Shown in pieces: positions 27,201 to 35,648 of a stretch of 64,000 bases of DNA. This DNA is from CAYMPH01 sp964392365 (GTDB taxonomy: Bacteria; Spirochaetota; UBA4802; UBA5550): assembly GCA_964392365.1 (NCBI GenBank), contig CAYMPH010000019.1, positions 1 to 64,000 on the forward strand, written 5' to 3'. Positions within the stretch are counted from its first letter, which is position 1. Each line of letters starts with the position of its first letter. The translations under genes were made by a program, and so were the position numbers. The notes below the pieces were generated by a model, which saw only the letters and a list, made by a program, of their open reading frames with translations, searched no databases and was not told where the DNA came from.

Positions 27201-28214
27201 TCATAATCTGAAGACAAAATTCAGCCCCACTGAAACTGCGTCGGGCATTTTGGGTGCAGAAATATAATAATTATATCCTACACTCAGTTCAATTGCAAAA
27301 ATTGATACCGGAAAAAACTGAAGAGCTAATCTCGGACTGATGTCAAAAAAAGCTATATATGCCGGTAAATTTGAATAATTTGAATAGGTTCCTCCAAGAA
27401 AAGCTAAATCAACCATAAAAATTATATATTTCTTATAAACAGGTGTTGTGAAAGAAATAATTCCACCTCCTGATGCAATAAACGGGCTGATACCGGCCGG
27501 TGGTGTCATTGGAAAAGCAAATTCACCGATTACACCAAATTTCATAAAATTTAAAAATTCCAGTTGAAATTTTGCGCCGACAAGGAAAGGATTTAACTGA
27601 TAAACTGGTATACCGGCACCGTTCAACAATGGTGCAAACATTATTAAATATGATGTTTCAATTCCGAAATTAAATTTCAGATTATATTTACGCTCTTCTT
27701 TTTCTTTTAGTTCGTTATCCCATGAATTTTTTTCATCTGCTTTTATATCAGCTTTGGGAAAAGTAGCAGCAATTCTATCGGAAAATAGAACCATCTTCTT
27801 TTTTATATCTGCTGCCGATTCTGATTCAAATTTTTCAGTGAAGCTCTTATCTCTCGATTTTGCATTGTAATACCCGATTGTAAAGGAATACTTTTTTTCA
27901 TTTTTTAATATCAATCCAAAAAGGATAACATCCGCTTTAAGAACCGATGCTGATTCAGAGGCACATTCGTTATCAACACATCCTAATGCGTTAAATTTCT
28001 CTGCATTAAAATATTTCATCATTGTTTCTCTGTTCATTAAAACAGCATTTTTTTTGCTATTAAGCTCTTTTCTTAAATATTCTGAAAAATCAGCAAACTC
28101 GGCGTCTGATATTCCTGCTTTTTTAAAATCAAGCATAGCCATTTTTACAGTCTGAGCTGAGAGAATCCCGGCACAATTAATTATTATCAGCATAGACAAA
28201 AATATTTTTTTCAT
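27201..28214 (-). CDS. Exported protein with CsgG-like N-domain and C-terminal beta-barrel
   Basis: A 337-residue protein with a signal peptide (cleavage near the Ala-Gln at 20-21). Residues 22-150 resemble periplasmic CsgG/TolB-like alpha-beta domains: VKMAMLDFKKAGISD, then FNALGCVDNECASESASVLKADVILFG. From about 180 the alternating hydrophobic pattern and final Phe-Arg-Leu point to an outer-membrane beta-barrel of about eight strands. It starts 22 bases after the GT81-like gene and is probably co-transcribed with it. Function unknown. Confidence 0.7.
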   Translation of the reverse strand: MKKIFLSMLIIINCAGILSAQTVKMAMLDFKKAGISDAEFADFSEYLRKELNSKKNAVLMNRETMMKYFNAEKFNALGCVDNECASESASVLKADVILFGLILKNEKKYSFTIGYYNAKSRDKSFTEKFESESAADIKKKMVLFSDRIAATFPKADIKADEKNSWDNELKEKEERKYNLKFNFGIETSYLIMFAPLLNGAGIPVYQLNPFLVGAKFQLEFLNFMKFGVIGEFAFPMTPPAGISPFIASGGGIISFTTPVYKKYIIFMVDLAFLGGTYSNYSNLPAYIAFFDISPRLALQFFPVSIFAIELSVGYNYYISAPKMPDAVSVGLNFVFRL

Positions 28215-28235
28215 ATTATACCTTCTTTAAAATTT

Positions 28236-29186
28236 TCAGAGTATATTTATTAACGGCTGATATTTTTTTTCTTTCAGGTCAAATTCAAATTCTTTTCTGC
28301 TGCCATCTCTGGATATTTCGCTTCCTTTGAATAAATCTGAAACAGATGCATTATCTTTAAGTTCAATTATTCCGTATTCAATAAGTTTAAGAAAATAAGT
28401 TCTTATTACCCCAAAAGAAATTTTCTGAATATTTCTATCCTCATGATGTTCATGATCATACAAGCCAAGATTGACATCAGCAATTTTATAATTTCCGAAA
28501 CAGGCGTCAATATTTATGCCGGTTTCAACACCGTACATCTGCCAGAATGAAACCCTGTTGAAAAAATTCAGAGTACCGGCAACCTCTCCTGACAAAGGAT
28601 ATGCAAAATCTGAAAGCTTATTTAATTTTTCATGATCAATAACCGAAAACAGAGGCTGTGCAACAAATTTTTTCACCCTGCCCATTTCGCGCCAGAAACC
28701 GGCTTTGGCAAAATCATTGCCTTCAAGAACAGCTCCGGCAAGACCGGATATAAAATGCTCACCAAAATGATCCGGAGAGACATCCGAATCAAGGAAAAGT
28801 ATGATGATATTTTCAGGATCACTTTTATCGGAATATTTTTTATTTATATAATAAAGAGCCCTGCGCATATCAGAACCCTTGCCTTTTTCATCTTCCATAT
28901 CTGATACTGAATAAAAATTACAGATGAATATATCAGCGTCTGGATCAGCTTTTAACGCATTTCTCTCAGTTGCTTCTTCGTCATTTCCGGTTCTTCTATG
29001 CGATAGAATAATCCTGTCTATCACATGACCTAGTTTTTTTTTCAACAGACTGATTTTATCAAATATCAGATCAGATTCTCTTTCTCCAAAAGTTGAAAAT
29101 ACAGCAAAAATTTTTTTACCGTTTTTTAAATTACTGATTTTGGTTTCAGAAAACTCACACGCTTCGTATGTTTTAAAACTCATCAA
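28236..29186 (-). CDS. GT81-like glycosyltransferase (glucosyl-3-phosphoglycerate synthase type)
   Basis: A 316-residue cytosolic protein with a GT-A fold. The metal/nucleotide motif is the DSD in IILFLDSDVSPDHFG. The segments YPLSGEVAGT and YGVETGINIDACF match the pattern I know from glucosyl- and mannosyl-3-phosphoglycerate synthases (GT81), which make precursors of glucosylglycerate-type compatible solutes. No phosphatase partner is adjacent. The family placement is fairly secure, but donor and acceptor are inference. The first Met pair is used as the start. Confidence 0.65.
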   Translation of the reverse strand: MMSFKTYEACEFSETKISNLKNGKKIFAVFSTFGERESDLIFDKISLLKKKLGHVIDRIILSHRRTGNDEEATERNALKADPDADIFICNFYSVSDMEDEKGKGSDMRRALYYINKKYSDKSDPENIIILFLDSDVSPDHFGEHFISGLAGAVLEGNDFAKAGFWREMGRVKKFVAQPLFSVIDHEKLNKLSDFAYPLSGEVAGTLNFFNRVSFWQMYGVETGINIDACFGNYKIADVNLGLYDHEHHEDRNIQKISFGVIRTYFLKLIEYGIIELKDNASVSDLFKGSEISRDGSRKEFEFDLKEKKYQPLINIL

Positions 29187-29202
29187 ATCCCCTGCTATTT
29201 AA

Positions 29203-29234
29203 ATATTTCAAGGGGCATTAGCCCCTTGAAATAT
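29203..29234. terminator. 14-bp perfect hairpin after the exported MORN gene
   Basis: ATATTTCAAGGGGC and its complement surround an ATTA loop. No strong T run is present. It lies between the exported MORN gene and the downstream GT81-like gene on the same strand, so it is either a terminator or an intercistronic hairpin. Confidence 0.5.
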
Positions 29235-29257
29235 CATTATGCTCTATTTTTTTATAC

Positions 29258-30118
29258 TTACTGACCTACATACTGATTATCTTTAAATTTTCCGACAAAT
29301 TTATTCCCTGTTGTATCGGTATATGTTCCCTGACCGTTCATTTTGCCATCAACCCAGTCTCCATCATATGTATTGCCTTTTGGATCTTTATAAAATCCTT
29401 TGCCATTTCTTTTGCCTGCTTTAAACTGTCCTTTATAATGACTTTTATTTGCATAGGTAAATGTACCGGCACCTTCCTGAGTATCATTTACCCATTCGCC
29501 TTCATATTTATTTCCATCTTTCCATGTAAAAACTCCGATTCCGTGCATTTTATCACTCTGCCAGTCTCCTGAATATACACTCCCGTTTGAATATGAAAAT
29601 ATCCCTTTTCCGATTCTTTCGCCGTTCAGCCAATCTCCATCATATTTATTACCTTTAGCATCTGTAAAAACGCCTTTGCCGGATTTTTTATTTTTTACAA
29701 AATCGCCTGTATATTTTGAACCATTTGTAGATGTAAAGACCCCTTTGCCGTCACGAACATCATCTTTCCAGTCTCCGGCATATTTATCGCCATCAGTCCA
29801 TTCCATTGTACCAAATCCGGTTTGTTTATTATTTACAAAACTGCCGGTGTACTTGTTGCCTTTTGCATCAGTAAAAACGCCTTTACCTTCCATGATGCCA
29901 TCTTTCCAATCACCATCATAAGTATTTTTATTAGGCCAGGAATACTTGCCTTTGCCGTTAAATTTTCCGCCTTTCCACTGGCCTTCGTATTCTCCGCCTT
30001 TCTGCATTTTAAAAGTCCCTGTTCCATTTTCACAGTCACCTTTTACACATTCTGCATAAAGATTAAAAGATATTGAAAAGATAAAAGCAGATGCTAAAAC
30101 AATAATAGACTTCTTCAT
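29258..30118 (-). CDS. Exported MORN-repeat protein
   Basis: A 286-residue protein with a signal peptide ending near the Ala-Glu at 22-23 and two Cys just after (ECVKGDCENG). Ten full MORN repeats and one partial repeat fill the rest, for example YDGDWKDGIMEGKGVF and YAGDWKDDVRDGKGVF. The secreted or periplasmic location distinguishes it from the cytoplasmic MORN protein at 13934. It probably forms a rigid beta structure for envelope binding. A GGAGG site precedes ATG 30118. Confidence 0.88.
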   Translation of the reverse strand: MKKSIIVLASAFIFSISFNLYAECVKGDCENGTGTFKMQKGGEYEGQWKGGKFNGKGKYSWPNKNTYDGDWKDGIMEGKGVFTDAKGNKYTGSFVNNKQTGFGTMEWTDGDKYAGDWKDDVRDGKGVFTSTNGSKYTGDFVKNKKSGKGVFTDAKGNKYDGDWLNGERIGKGIFSYSNGSVYSGDWQSDKMHGIGVFTWKDGNKYEGEWVNDTQEGAGTFTYANKSHYKGQFKAGKRNGKGFYKDPKGNTYDGDWVDGKMNGQGTYTDTTGNKFVGKFKDNQYVGQ

Positions 30119-30214
30119 AAAATTAAGACCTCCGGGAGTTGTTTATTGAATTAAATTATTACACAAAATCTTTAAACAGCATTTTGAGTAAATTAAATAT
30201 AAATTTAATAATTA

Positions 30215-30243
30215 TAAATATCAGTTATATAGATAATTGTCAA
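30215..30243 (-). promoter_or_regulatory. Sigma-70 type promoter for the exported MORN gene
   Basis: On the minus strand, TTGACA (30238-30243), a 17-base spacer and TATTTA (30215-30220). It diverges from the 30288 promoter. Confidence 0.45.
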
Positions 30244-30287
30244 TTATTCTTTTATTTTAATTTTAAGATAAAAAATATTATTTAAAC

Positions 30288-30316
30288 TTGACGCAATTAA
30301 AGTATTTTAGTATATT
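30288..30316 (+). promoter_or_regulatory. Sigma-70 type promoter for the HesB-like selenoprotein gene
   Basis: TTGACG (30288-30293), a 17-base spacer and TATATT (30311-30316), followed by AGGAG and ATG 30343. Confidence 0.7.
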
Positions 30317-30342
30317 ATTAACAATATAAAAGGAGATATAAA

Positions 30343-30642
30343 ATGGGAGTACAAATAACTGAGATTGCAAAAGCTAAACTTGCTGATATATTTAAGGAAT
30401 CTGAACTTAAATCACCTGCATTAAGAATTGTTTTTAACGGTTTTGGCTGAGGCGGTCCGAATCTCGGACTGGCTCTGGAAGAGCTGGAAGATACAAAAGA
30501 TTTCGTAATAAAAGATGATTTCAATGTTATACTTGATGAAAAAATGAAAGGGTATATAGAAACCGGTCCATCGGTTGTTGTTGATTTCAGAGAATCTGTA
30601 TACGGTTCAGGTTTTATTATAAATACAGGCGGATCCTGTTAG
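30343..30642 (+). CDS. HesB/IscA-like selenoprotein (in-frame TGA = Sec36)
   Basis: A 99-residue HesB-like iron-sulfur protein that a normal gene caller would miss or break. The frame runs from ATG 30343 (AGGAG site, promoter upstream) through TGA at 30448-30450 to TAG at 30640-30642. The UGA falls in NGFG-U-GGPNLGLALEE, at the position of the first conserved Cys of IscA/HesB proteins, and homology continues after it. The protein ends GGSC, where HesB proteins carry their C-terminal Cys. After the UGA, a 5-bp-plus stem GCUCU/AGAGC with a GGA apical loop starts about 21 bases downstream, matching the bacterial SECIS pattern. Sec insertion is inferred. Confidence 0.85.
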
Positions 30643-30697
30643 TGATTTTTAATTGAATCAATATTAGATTTATATTACCCGGAAATTAAAAAAAGAT

Positions 30698-30761
30698 AAT
30701 ACGCAGAGATTACAAATAACAGTAAAAATATTTCTGCTGTTTTTTAAAACCTCTGCGTATT
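30698..30761. terminator. Large hairpin between convergent HesB-Sec and icd
   Basis: An 11-bp outer stem AATACGCAGAG/CTCTGCGTATT holds an inner AACAG/CTGTT stem, with T- and A-rich flanks. It is probably a bidirectional terminator. Confidence 0.55.
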
Positions 30762-30799
30762 TTATATCTGCTTTATTTGCAGTTTATAAAATTTTAAAA

Positions 30800-32014
30800 T
30801 CAGATATTATCTGCAACAGCTTTGGCAAATTCAGAGCAGCTTAAAAGTACTGCACCTTCCATCTGTCTTTCAAGATCATAAGTAACTTTTTTCTGATCGA
30901 TAGTTTTTTCAATTCCTCGTATAATTCCGTCTGCTGCTTCGTTCCAGCCGAGAAATCTGAACATCATCTCTCCGGATAAAATCAGAGAGCCGGGATTTAC
31001 TTTATCGAGCCCTGCATATTTTGGCGCAGTTCCATGAGTAGCTTCAAATACTGCTTCACTGCTTCCGATATTAGCACCTGGAGCAATACCAAGCCCTCCA
31101 ACCTGAGCAGCCAGCGCATCAGAAAGATAATCGCCATTCAGATTCGGAGTGGCAATTACATCATATTCATCCGGCCGGAGCAAAACCTGCTGGAACATTG
31201 CATCAGCAATCCTGTCCTTGATTAGAACCTTTCCCTCAGGCATCTTTCCTGAATATTTATCCCATAAATCCTTTTCAGTAACAGTTTTATCAGCAAATTC
31301 CTCAGCTGCAAGTTCATATCCCCATTCCTTAAATGCTCCTTCAGTAAATTTCATTATATTGCCTTTATGGACAAGAGTAACGCTTTTTTTCTTATTCTTA
31401 ATTGCATACCGGATTGCTTCTCTAACAATATTTTTTGTATTTGTTCTGCTGATAGGCTTAATGCCGATCCCTGCATCATATTCAATTTCAGCTTTCATTT
31501 CATTTCTTAAAAAATCTATAACCTTTTTATTTTCAGGAGTCCCCTGCTTCCATTCAATGCCGGCATAGAGATCCTCAAGATTTTCCCGATAAATAATCAT
31601 ATCAACAAGCTCAGGTGCTTTTACAGGACATGGAACTCCTTTAAAATATCTGACTGGTCTGATACAGGCAAAGAGTAAAAGCTTCTGTCTTAAGGCAACA
31701 TTAACACTTCTGATACCACCGCCAACCGGAGTTGTCAGAGGTCCTTTTATCGCAATTTTATATTCTTTGATTTTATTAAGAGTTTCCTCGGGCAGCCATT
31801 CACCAGTTTGTTTAAATGCCTTTTCGCCTGCAAGAACCTCCATCCACTCAATCTTTCTTTTCCCTTTATATACTTTTTCTACTGCAGCATCGAAAACAAT
31901 TTTTGATGCATTCCATATATCAGGACCTGTACCGTCACCTTCGATAAATAAAATTATCGGATTTTCAGGAACTTCAACTTTTCCGTTTTCATATTTGATT
32001 TTTTCAGGTTTCAT
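30800..32014 (-). CDS. icd: Isocitrate dehydrogenase, NADP-type
   Basis: Oxidative decarboxylation of isocitrate to 2-oxoglutarate in the TCA cycle. The 404-residue length and layout match the homodimeric bacterial enzyme. The isocitrate site is SVNVALRQKLLLFACIRPVR with the regulatory-type Ser; YRENLEDLYAGIEW, the metal-binding Asp region DVIATPNLNGDYLSD and the cofactor loop ATHGTAPKYAG are visible. It is a single-gene unit, convergent with the HesB selenoprotein gene. Confidence 0.96.
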   Translation of the reverse strand: MKPEKIKYENGKVEVPENPIILFIEGDGTGPDIWNASKIVFDAAVEKVYKGKRKIEWMEVLAGEKAFKQTGEWLPEETLNKIKEYKIAIKGPLTTPVGGGIRSVNVALRQKLLLFACIRPVRYFKGVPCPVKAPELVDMIIYRENLEDLYAGIEWKQGTPENKKVIDFLRNEMKAEIEYDAGIGIKPISRTNTKNIVREAIRYAIKNKKKSVTLVHKGNIMKFTEGAFKEWGYELAAEEFADKTVTEKDLWDKYSGKMPEGKVLIKDRIADAMFQQVLLRPDEYDVIATPNLNGDYLSDALAAQVGGLGIAPGANIGSSEAVFEATHGTAPKYAGLDKVNPGSLILSGEMMFRFLGWNEAADGIIRGIEKTIDQKKVTYDLERQMEGAVLLSCSEFAKAVADNI

Positions 32015-32226
32015 TAGATATCCTCGTTTATTTAATTATTTATTAATTAATAATAATTTTCATCCGCTGGGACATGGATAAACAGAGTGTTTTTTTTTAA
32101 AAGAACTTTTCTGGTTTTAAAATTTATTTAAAAAGACAGATCATTTATAAAAATGGTATGTTTTCAATAAAAATTTCAATAAGAAAACAATTGATTTTAT
32201 AAACAGAAAAAAGAATAAGTGCATCA

Positions 32227-33288
32227 ATGAAAAAAATCATTCATATTGATATGGACGCTTTTTATGCCTCAATAGAACAGCGCGACGATATTTCCCTGAA
32301 AGGGAAACCCGTTGTTGTTGGAGGCAGTCCTGACAAACGCAGCGTTGTTGCAGCAGCTTCATATGAAGCAAGAAAATATGGAATTCATTCTGCAATGCCT
32401 GTAAAAAGAGCCCTGACACTCTGCAGCAGCCTGAAAATTGTTAAGCCTGATTTCAAAAAATATACGGAAGCATCTGGAATACTCAATCTGATCTTTAAAG
32501 ACTACACTGATTTAATTGAACCGGTTTCTCTTGATGAATCTTATCTGGATGTAACAAGTAATAAAAAAAATATTGAGTATGCAACTGAAATTGCTGTTGA
32601 AATAAAAAACAGAATAAAGCATGAACTAAACCTCACTGCTTCAGCCGGGGTTGCACCGAATAAATTTCTTGCTAAAATTGCATCTGAAATAAATAAACCA
32701 GACGGACTATTTGTCATAAAACCTCAAATGGTAGATAATTTCGTAAAAACTCTTGAAGTTAAAAAAATCTGGGGTGTCGGAAAAGTTACAGCTGAAAAAC
32801 TTCACAGAATGAATGTTCGCACTTGCGGAGATCTGCAGAGATTTACCGAAAATGAACTAACAGAACATTTCGGCAAATTCGGAATTATGCTGTATAATTT
32901 TGCGAGAGGAATTGACGATCGTCCGATTATTTCTGACAGGGAAACGAAATCTATAGCAGCGGAAATAACTTTTGATGAAGATTATTCTGATATAAACATC
33001 CTCAATAAATCTTTTAAAGAACATTCCAGCAGAATTGCATATAGACTGAAAAAAGAAAATCTGAAGTGCAGAACTATATCAATAAAATTAAAGTTTGAAG
33101 ACTTCAGCCAGATAACCAGAAGTATTACAAACGGGCAATATACAGATGATGAAGATGTAATCTATAAAACTGCTTCAGATCTTTTAATCAAAAATTATAC
33201 CGGTGAAAAAAAAGTCCGTCTAACAGGCATATCCGCAAGCGGCTTTGATGAAAAGGAAGATCAGCCATCATTGTTTGATTTTTATTAG
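32227..33288 (+). CDS. dinB: DNA polymerase IV (Y family)
   Basis: Error-prone translesion polymerase, 353 residues. Catalytic carboxylates are in IDMDAFYASIEQRDD and SLDESYLDVT. The FLAKIASEINKPDG and WGVGKVTAEKLHRMNV helix-hairpin-helix thumb and a C-terminal little-finger domain follow. The C-terminus ends in QPSLFDFY, which resembles a beta-clamp binding peptide (QxxLF). No LexA box was recognised upstream. Confidence 0.96.
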   Translation: MKKIIHIDMDAFYASIEQRDDISLKGKPVVVGGSPDKRSVVAAASYEARKYGIHSAMPVKRALTLCSSLKIVKPDFKKYTEASGILNLIFKDYTDLIEPVSLDESYLDVTSNKKNIEYATEIAVEIKNRIKHELNLTASAGVAPNKFLAKIASEINKPDGLFVIKPQMVDNFVKTLEVKKIWGVGKVTAEKLHRMNVRTCGDLQRFTENELTEHFGKFGIMLYNFARGIDDRPIISDRETKSIAAEITFDEDYSDINILNKSFKEHSSRIAYRLKKENLKCRTISIKLKFEDFSQITRSITNGQYTDDEDVIYKTASDLLIKNYTGEKKVRLTGISASGFDEKEDQPSLFDFY

Positions 33289-33410
33289 AAACTTCTGTAA
33301 ATACCAGATACCAGTAAAAAAATTTAAAATAAAATCTTTCTATCAGATGCATATTATGCCGAAAATGATAATAGCGGATTTATTTCATATATACCGTTAA
33401 AGGATTTATT

Positions 33411-34127
33411 ATGGAAATTAACAGCAATAACGACATCCTGCAGGCCTGCAGGCTTCTGTTCAGGCCTGATCTTGAATTTACTCTTGATTATATAAACAGC
33501 CTTAATATGGATTCACTCAAATCCGCATATAGAAATAAAATATTTGATTCTCATCCTGACAGGGCAAGATTGCTCGGATTGGATGCAGAAGAACTTGGTG
33601 AAAAATTTAAATTAGTAGATGAAGCATACAAAAAACTCACGTCTTATATTGAAGAATTTGAAGAAAAACGGTATAAAGAATCTTTCATAAAAACAAAACC
33701 AGGAGATTCACCTGTAATTATAAAAAAATATCCTGATCATGAACTTCTTTTTGGACAGTTTCTTTTCTATTCCGGCCTTGTTTCTCTAAATACTCTGCTT
33801 GACGCTATTCACTGGCAAAGAAAACAAAGGCCGTCGTTTGGAGAAATTGCAATGGAAATGAACCTTCTCCACCCCGATGATATAGGAAAAATTCTCAGAA
33901 ATAAAAACAACGGAGAGAGATTCGGTGATTGTGCTGTGAGATTTGGAATTATAAATTCATTCCAATTCAGGTCAATTCTGGAAAAACAGCAGAAAAGCCA
34001 CTTCCAGATTGGTCAGTATTTTATCAGAAAAAGAATTCTAACACCGGATAATATAAATGCATCATACAAACTTCAGAATGAGCATAACAGCAGGGTTAAA
34101 AAAATTAAATCGGGTTTGTTCAATTAG
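33411..34127 (+). CDS. J-domain protein fused to type II/IV-pilus-like helical repeats
   Basis: A 238-residue protein. Residues 20-80 form a DnaJ-like domain with the HPD tripeptide H48-P49-D50 between two helices, but without the glycine-rich and zinc regions of full DnaJ. The C-terminal half (about 105-225) has repeated short units such as LFGQFLFYSGLVSLNTLLDAIHWQ, FGEIAMEMNLLHPDDIGKIL, FGDCAVRFGIINSFQFRSIL and IGQYFIRKRILTPDNI. These resemble the N-terminal helical repeats of GspE/MshE/PilB ATPases. It may recruit DnaK to a secretion or nucleotide-signalling complex. Function unproven. Confidence 0.7.
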   Translation: MEINSNNDILQACRLLFRPDLEFTLDYINSLNMDSLKSAYRNKIFDSHPDRARLLGLDAEELGEKFKLVDEAYKKLTSYIEEFEEKRYKESFIKTKPGDSPVIIKKYPDHELLFGQFLFYSGLVSLNTLLDAIHWQRKQRPSFGEIAMEMNLLHPDDIGKILRNKNNGERFGDCAVRFGIINSFQFRSILEKQQKSHFQIGQYFIRKRILTPDNINASYKLQNEHNSRVKKIKSGLFN

Positions 34128-34153
34128 AAGCTGAAATATTGGCTGTAAATAAT

Positions 34154-34355
34154 TAAAAAACAATAGAACGCAGATGACGCAGATTTTTTATGATATTATA
34201 AGATTAATATTTCATAGTTTTTAAAATCAGAAAATCCCATTCTATTTTCTTTCTTTCTTTTTTCTTTTATAAAAAAAAGTCCTTAATCCTATAAAAAATC
34301 CGCGATCATCATAATCATCCGTGTTTTCCGCGTTCAATTTTTTATACTTCAATAA
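34154..34355. repeat. Imperfect inverted-repeat intergenic element
   Basis: Both ends of this gene-free stretch carry related words in opposite orientation: GAACGCAGATGACGCAGATT at the left, and at the right the complement of GAACGCGG...ATCGCGGATT. The right end runs a few bases into the 3' part of the DUF362 gene. It may be a degenerate non-coding mobile or structural repeat. Confidence 0.4.
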
Positions 34356-35403
34356 GTTCATAATCAGGATTTCCGAAGCCGATTTCCCTTGAATAATCGA
34401 TCTGGAACTTATATGGAATATCGAACGTCAGCTCGGAGAATTTTTTGCCGGTATACTTCTCAACAAGATCAAGAGAGGAGGAATCTATTGCAACAGGATC
34501 AAAAGACAGCAAAACCCCGATATCATCACAAATTTTTTCAAATGATGTCATACAGTCGCAGTCTTTAGAAATTTTTGTAAGAAAATTTATAAAAAGTATT
34601 TTATTTTTTTTGGGAAGAGCAACACCCATAGCATGTTCAACTACTTTTTTCTGCAGCTCCTCATAAGTTGCTCCCCAGTTATAACCGACAGCATCGAATC
34701 TGCAGACCGCGAGACACTGCCCGCAGCCGATGCATTTTGAATTTTTAATTACTGCGCTTTTTTCATTAAGTGTAATAGCACCTTCAGGACACCATTTTTC
34801 GCATTGTCCGCAGAGAGTGCATTTGGAAACTTTTATCGATGGGCGGGCTGTTGAATGCTGAATTAATTTTGCCTTTCTGCTCGTGCATCCCATACCGATA
34901 TTTTTTAAAGCAGCTCCAAAGCCGGCAGCAAGATGCCCGGTAAAATGGGAAAAAACAACCATTGACTGAGCTGCTGCTATACCTTTTGCAACTTTAACGC
35001 TTTTATAAATTTTACCATTTATTTCAATTTCAGTTTCCTCATCGCCAAAAAGGCCGTCTGCCATTATTATCGGCAATTGAGTATTTTCATAGCCGAAACC
35101 ATGCTTATTGGCAAGATGAATATGACTGACAGCATTTGATCTGTTACCCTTATATAAAGTTGATGTTTCTGTTAAAAACGGAAGAGCGCCCTTTTTTTTA
35201 ATTTCGGCTCCGACAGCTTTAATATGCAGCGGCCTGACAAAACCGTTTCCAGCGGCTTCTCCGAAATGCGTTTTTACAGCAGTCATATCGTTCCTGCTGA
35301 TAAAATCAAGAAGGCCATTTTCTGTTATGGTTTTTAATATTTTTAAAGATAAGCCCTGCTCATCTAAACCATCTGATTTAATAAAAAATACTTTTTCTTT
35401 CAT
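34342..35403 (-). CDS. DUF362 protein with two 4Fe-4S clusters
   Basis: A 353-residue cytosolic protein. The DUF362 core (about 1-180 and 270-353) surrounds a ferredoxin insert near 190-250 with two CxxCxxCxxxCP-type sets (CTLCGQCEKWCPEGA and CIGCGQCLAVCRFDA). I take ATG 35403, which overlaps the upstream stop as ATGA. The longer frame to 35451 would run 16 codons into the preceding gene. Proteins of this type are common in anaerobes; their electron partner is unknown. It is the last gene of a three-gene run. Confidence 0.85.
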   Translation of the reverse strand: MKEKVFFIKSDGLDEQGLSLKILKTITENGLLDFISRNDMTAVKTHFGEAAGNGFVRPLHIKAVGAEIKKKGALPFLTETSTLYKGNRSNAVSHIHLANKHGFGYENTQLPIIMADGLFGDEETEIEINGKIYKSVKVAKGIAAAQSMVVFSHFTGHLAAGFGAALKNIGMGCTSRKAKLIQHSTARPSIKVSKCTLCGQCEKWCPEGAITLNEKSAVIKNSKCIGCGQCLAVCRFDAVGYNWGATYEELQKKVVEHAMGVALPKKNKILFINFLTKISKDCDCMTSFEKICDDIGVLLSFDPVAIDSSSLDLVEKYTGKKFSELTFDIPYKFQIDYSREIGFGNPDYELIEV

Positions 35404-35648
35404 TTTATTTTCCTGCACCTTTCTCTGCAGTCGAAAAGCCTGTTTGAACAAATAGCTTCAATTTTATTTTTTTCTTTGCCTTTTCTCATTGAAGCTTTCA
35501 GTTCGCAGGTTTCGTATCTTTCTTTGCAGATTTTTTCACATTTATAAATTTTAAAATTTATTGTATCCTCTGAAAACAGCGTTGTAATAAATAAAGCTGA
35601 AGTTATGAACGAAGATATTATCAAATAGATTATTAATTTCATTTTCAT
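35400..35648 (-). CDS. Small exported Cys-rich protein (82 aa)
   Basis: The protein has a signal peptide or N-terminal anchor (about 25 hydrophobic residues), then a short, highly charged domain with five to six Cys arranged as CEKICKERYETC and CSNRLFDCRERC. This paired CxxxC pattern suggests a disulfide-stapled helical hairpin in the periplasm. It starts directly after the tautomerase stop and overlaps the DUF362 start as ATGA, so the three genes are coupled. I do not recognise the family. Confidence 0.65.
   Translation of the reverse strand: MKMKLIIYLIISSFITSALFITTLFSEDTINFKIYKCEKICKERYETCELKASMRKGKEKNKIEAICSNRLFDCRERCRKIK

Noticed and set aside
30448..30450. TGA as a true stop or sequencing error in the HesB-like gene
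   Set aside because: It falls exactly at the conserved Cys position, the frame stays intact on both sides, and a hairpin of the right type follows. A second gene with the same features is present in the window.
30318..30524. 68-residue ORF on the minus strand opposite the HesB-like gene
   Set aside because: It is antisense to the selenoprotein frame, which has clear family similarity, a promoter and a ribosome site.
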